From Peptococcaceae bacterium UBA2264 (GTDB taxonomy: Bacteria; Bacillota; Desulfitobacteriia; Desulfitobacteriales; Desulfitobacteriaceae): DNA of 9,971 nt. The DNA lies in the NCBI GenBank assembly GCA_002347475.1, contig DDXI01000082.1, forward strand, positions 3,605 to 13,575, written 5' to 3'. The translations under genes were made by a program, and so were the position numbers. This document shows, one piece after another, positions 7,537 to 9,971 of this stretch (position 1 is the stretch's first letter; every line of letters begins with the position of its first letter). The notes under the pieces were generated by a model, which had not been told where the DNA came from, did no database searches, and worked only from the letters and a program-made list of their open reading frames with translations.

Positions 7537-8223
7537 CTATTGGTTTCTCTGATGGTCATAACAATAAATATTGCCGCCAAATCTGTTTTGATTGGCTAAA
7601 CAGTATTGCTTAACTTTTCCCGTTACCGATTTTCCGCAAATTACACAAGTGTCCTTTTCCCCTGCAACATGTTGTTCCGGTGTTACAGCAGCTTCTTGTT
7701 GCTGCTCTGTAATTACGCTATCTTTCTTGATTGATAAGAGGGCCTTGACCAAGTGATCCCTGTTCCATAATTCAACCCTGTTGGCTTTGGCTAATTCTAC
7801 TGCCGCTTTCGTATAAACGCTATTGGTAACTACCATTGCCTCAGAACAGCCGTATTTTCCCTTTGCGGCCACCGCCTCCTGTATGGCTTTGATATTAACT
7901 TTATTCTTGTGTCTTTTGGCCTGGATAACAGTTTTTACTCCGTCTTTATATGTAATTAAATCTGCACCATAGTCACCAATATATGGCGTCCTCTCGACCC
8001 TGTAACCCAGATTCTCGAACAGAACTTTGAGATACTTTTCGAAAGTTTTTCCGTCCATATGATCAATTTCAGCGATACCGGATTTCTTCAATCTGTTTTT
8101 GTCCCAAAGTCTATAGCCCAGTTTGACAAGCGCCACTACTCCTAGAACAAGCCACATCTGCCATAAAGCAAATAGAGCTTTAACAGCTGGAATAATCAAG
8201 TCTTGGGGTGATATCAAAGGCAT
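7537..8223 (-). CDS. Membrane-anchored Mrr-type restriction endonuclease-like protein with zinc-finger tail
   Basis: This 228-residue protein has a hydrophobic segment at about residues 9-40, which should anchor it in the membrane. An Mrr_cat-type PD-(D/E)XK nuclease domain follows at about 52-165. Its catalytic signature is GAD with Asp88, then QAK with Gln101 and Lys103, and an MVVTNSVYT strand follows. Mrr-family domains cleave DNA, in E. coli Mrr preferentially methylated or topologically altered DNA; the substrate here is unknown. The tail contains Cys193, Cys196, Cys208, Cys221 and His224 (CX2C-X11-C-X12-CX2H), likely a zinc-binding unit. The ATG at 8223 is chosen over a TTG at 8244 because GGAGGA at 8238-8233 is placed 9 bases before it; the TTG would put that SD inside the gene. 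A terminator follows, so co-transcription with the helicases is unlikely. Similar TM-Mrr proteins are common, mostly uncharacterised, and need not be restriction enzymes. Confidence 0.92.
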   Translation of the reverse strand: MPLISPQDLIIPAVKALFALWQMWLVLGVVALVKLGYRLWDKNRLKKSGIAEIDHMDGKTFEKYLKVLFENLGYRVERTPYIGDYGADLITYKDGVKTVIQAKRHKNKVNIKAIQEAVAAKGKYGCSEAMVVTNSVYTKAAVELAKANRVELWNRDHLVKALLSIKKDSVITEQQQEAAVTPEQHVAGEKDTCVICGKSVTGKVKQYCLANQNRFGGNIYCYDHQRNQ

Positions 8224-8232
8224 ATTTTTAAT

Positions 8233-8238
8233 TCCTCC
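8233..8238 (-). promoter_or_regulatory. Ribosome binding site deciding the Mrr-type gene start
   Basis: GGAGGA on the minus strand lies 9 bases before the ATG at 8223-8221. The in-frame TTG at 8244-8242 lies upstream of this SD, which argues against it as the start. Confidence 0.75.
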
Positions 8239-8253
8239 ATTCAATATAAATTA

Positions 8254-8394
8254 TCAAAGGAAACGCAATCCAAAAGCAGCTGATTTGCTCCAGTTTGTAT
8301 AGACTTTACCTGTTGAAACCATATCTCCTGACGTCACAATTTTGCCAGACAAATACGCAAAGCAGTTTAACAATCTTTCTATGTATTCCACATC
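8254..8394 (-). other. Short open frame of 46 codons, possible gene remnant
   Basis: Between the TAG at 8397-8395 and the TGA at 8256-8254 one minus-strand frame stays open for 46 codons. Its translation has balanced, protein-like composition, including a TSGDMVSTGKVYTNW stretch. There is no ATG near its left limit, and GTG or TTG candidates lack a properly spaced SD. I do not recognise the family. It sits in the gene-poor stretch between the hydrolase fragment and the Mrr-type gene. It may be the 3' end of a decayed gene or a chance open frame. Confidence 0.25.
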
Positions 8395-8449
8395 CTACCT
8401 TTATTTCCTTCAAAAATACTTATTGCCAGAATATAAAAAAGGCGCGGTT

Positions 8450-8632
8450 CTAAATACCAACATAATCATGCACAAGGCCATAGGCCACCACTTTTTTAAT
8501 CCGAGGTTCAAAGGCTGCCGCTCGCAGGCACCAATAGCCTCCCAAAGAAATGCCGATCAATGTAACATTATCCAATCGGAAATAATCCGGTATTGCCCCA
8601 GTTGGTTTTTCCCAATCATGGTCTAAAGCCAG
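8450..8632 (-). pseudogene. Internal fragment of a second alpha/beta hydrolase copy
   Basis: This frame encodes about 60 residues that align without gaps to residues 184-240 or so of the intact hydrolase just upstream. LDHDWEKP matches LDYQWEKP, GISLGGYWCLRAAAFEPRIK matches GLSMGGWFCLRAAAFEPRIK, and HDY matches TDY. The nucleophile elbow is kept (GISLGG), but the N-terminal cap, oxyanion loop, catalytic acid and catalytic histidine are all absent. The left end stops at a TAG shortly after the homologous block. The right end overlaps the last codons of the intact gene in another frame. This is what remains after tandem duplication, divergence and deletion. The fragment cannot fold as a hydrolase alone. 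Confidence 0.87.
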
Positions 8633-9776
8633 TCTGTATTTTATTATCTTCCAGCCAATCACAAATCACATCAAGCAGCAGTTTTACATTCCCTATCTGG
8701 CAATGATTCTGAGCATGTTCTTCTTTTGTAAATACTCTATCAGTTAGTGATTTCACATTTGTGAATAACTTGAGTTGTCTGTCATGCATCTTGAATGGAA
8801 TAAAATGATCGTCTCGCCCAGTGAGATATAAGACATTTTGGGTTACCTTTTCACAATGAAGATTTTCCTCGTTCAGATTAAGGGAGTACTCAAAGGCCTC
8901 AAGCGGAGGCAGCCTTGTAACATGCGACAAATTGCTGATCTGCCATGATTGCATGCCACCTTTTGCAACCATTTTGAAAAAGGATCTTCTGGAATATTCT
9001 CTGAAATTATTTACGAAAAACATCATAAGCCATCTCATAAAAGCAGGTGGAATTCTGGAATAATCCGTGGCGTGACCTGATGCAATCACATTTTTTATTC
9101 TGGGTTCAAATGCCGCCGCCCTTAAGCAGAACCACCCACCCATTGAAAGTCCAAGAAGGGACACCTCTTCAAGTTCCAGGTGGTCCAAAATTGCTTTGAC
9201 TGGTTTTTCCCATTGATAATCCAACGGGATCCCCTGTTTTAAGAGGACATTGCCCTGCCCTGGCCCTTCAAAGCCAATCACTTCATAACCTTTGGCAGCT
9301 AAATATTGCATCATGGGGTACCATTCCTCAATGAAAGAATCAAATCCACCATGTAATAACAAGGTACCCATTTTTCTATTTTCTGGTTCTATTCTGAGGG
9401 CGGGTAAAAATCCCGGATCATAAGGGATCGAAATCCGTTCAAATGACTCGCCTTTAACCGCTCTATAGAACAAATCTATAAACTTATCGTAATAATATTC
9501 TTTTCCTGGTTCATCCCCTTCTAAAACATAGAATTCGGCTGCACGATAATAGAACGCTGCATTTAGGACGCGGTTTTCCGAAAGGGCCTTCTCCGCAAGC
9601 TGGACCATTTTAACTTTCCAGTCCTCGAAAGATTCGATGTCTTTACCGATATTCTCGATATCTTCAAATTTGAACAGTCCTAAGGAATGCCATCGATTCA
9701 GTTGGAAATTGTAAACCTGGTTTTTATGAAATTCATAGTATCCTACAGGAAAAATAATTGCCTGCTCTCGTTTCAT
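8616..9776 (-). CDS. Alpha/beta hydrolase with N-terminal helical region
   Basis: This 386-residue, probably cytoplasmic serine hydrolase is related to the dienelactone hydrolase/FrsA-like group. Residues 1-110 form a helical N-terminal region rich in aromatic and charged residues. The hydrolase core begins near 115. LLHGGFDS (140-147) supplies the oxyanion loop. GLSMGG (209-214) is the nucleophile elbow with Ser211. GRDDHFIP (320-327) supplies the acid (Asp322 or Asp323), and the His is probably His358 in AQNHCQIG. The ATG at 9776 has GGGGAGG at 9788-9782 with a 5-base spacer. The last few codons overlap the start of the truncated paralogue, so the C-terminal residues may be chimeric. An ester or C-C bond substrate cannot be assigned. 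Neighbouring nuclease genes do not suggest a shared pathway. Confidence 0.92.
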   Translation of the reverse strand: MKREQAIIFPVGYYEFHKNQVYNFQLNRWHSLGLFKFEDIENIGKDIESFEDWKVKMVQLAEKALSENRVLNAAFYYRAAEFYVLEGDEPGKEYYYDKFIDLFYRAVKGESFERISIPYDPGFLPALRIEPENRKMGTLLLHGGFDSFIEEWYPMMQYLAAKGYEVIGFEGPGQGNVLLKQGIPLDYQWEKPVKAILDHLELEEVSLLGLSMGGWFCLRAAAFEPRIKNVIASGHATDYSRIPPAFMRWLMMFFVNNFREYSRRSFFKMVAKGGMQSWQISNLSHVTRLPPLEAFEYSLNLNEENLHCEKVTQNVLYLTGRDDHFIPFKMHDRQLKLFTNVKSLTDRVFTKEEHAQNHCQIGNVKLLLDVICDWLEDNKIQTGFRP

Positions 9777-9882
9777 GGCTGCCTCCCCAACTTAAAAATT
9801 ACATTATTCAGATACCTGTCTTTTAGTGGTATTCTGTTATTCTGCTCACTCCTTATTGACCACATTATCAACAATGCTGTTA

Positions 9883-9888
9883 ATTATA
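9883..9888 (-). promoter_or_regulatory. Possible -10 element upstream of the hydrolase gene
   Basis: A perfect TATAAT lies on the minus strand here, about 107 bases before the hydrolase start. The matching -35 position has no convincing TTGACA-like hexamer at 16-18 bases, so this is a weak promoter call. The rest of 9777-9971 shows no recognisable gene. A frame at the extreme right edge ends in TAA after nine codons and could be the tail of an upstream gene. Confidence 0.25.
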
Positions 9889-9971
9889 ATTTATTGCTGC
9901 CTTCGTTCATACTGCGGGACAGAATACCAGGATCCGTCGAATTAACATGTTTCAGCTACCGCATAATGACC

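Noticed and set aside
9777..9971. Search for a tRNA, attachment site or upstream gene at the right edge
   Set aside because: No cloverleaf, integrase or long open frame is seen. Only a nine-codon tail of an open frame reaches the edge.

Overview
This window reads as a bacterial chromosome segment, most likely from Bacillota (Clostridia-like). The supporting signs are strong purine-rich Shine-Dalgarno sequences, two plausible TTG start choices, moderate base composition and uniform gene orientation. The genus cannot be fixed from the sequence. All six recognisable genes and one gene fragment lie on the minus strand, so transcription runs from right to left. No rRNA, tRNA, CRISPR array, integrase or transposase was seen.

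In transcription order: (1) 9776-8616 is an intact alpha/beta hydrolase. It is followed directly by 8632-8450, an internal piece of a second, diverged copy, which is the scar of an old tandem duplication and deletion. (2) 8449-8224 is gene-poor and contains a short open frame of unknown origin. (3) 8223-7537 encodes a small Mrr-type nuclease with an N-terminal hydrophobic anchor and a C-terminal zinc-finger-like tail. A good intrinsic terminator follows it at about 7488-7449. (4) A leader of roughly 200 bases carries three mutually complementary arms. It precedes 7245-4984, an SF2 helicase with an N-terminal PD-(D/E)XK nuclease domain. (5) After 80 bases comes 4903-1667, a second SF2 helicase with a single HKD (phospholipase D-like) nuclease domain in front and a DUF3427-type C-terminus. 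(6) 1617-1063 is a flavodoxin-fold NAD(P)H oxidoreductase with a four-cysteine motif. (7) 953-117 is a six-transmembrane voltage-gated-type potassium channel ending in a zinc ribbon.

The interesting core is 1667-8223: three adjacent, co-oriented genes encode nucleases of two folds in three architectures (membrane-anchored Mrr, PD-(D/E)XK-helicase, HKD-helicase-DUF3427). The two helicases share recognisably similar motor cores but carry different nuclease modules, and probably form a two-gene operon. No DNA methyltransferase or specificity subunit is present, so this is not a recognisable complete restriction-modification system. A DNA-processing or anti-phage role is an inference from domain content and neighbourhood. 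Each architecture resembles known families; the specific combination is what merits a comparative-genomics check. The hydrolase, flavoprotein and channel look like unrelated housekeeping or stress genes flanking it.
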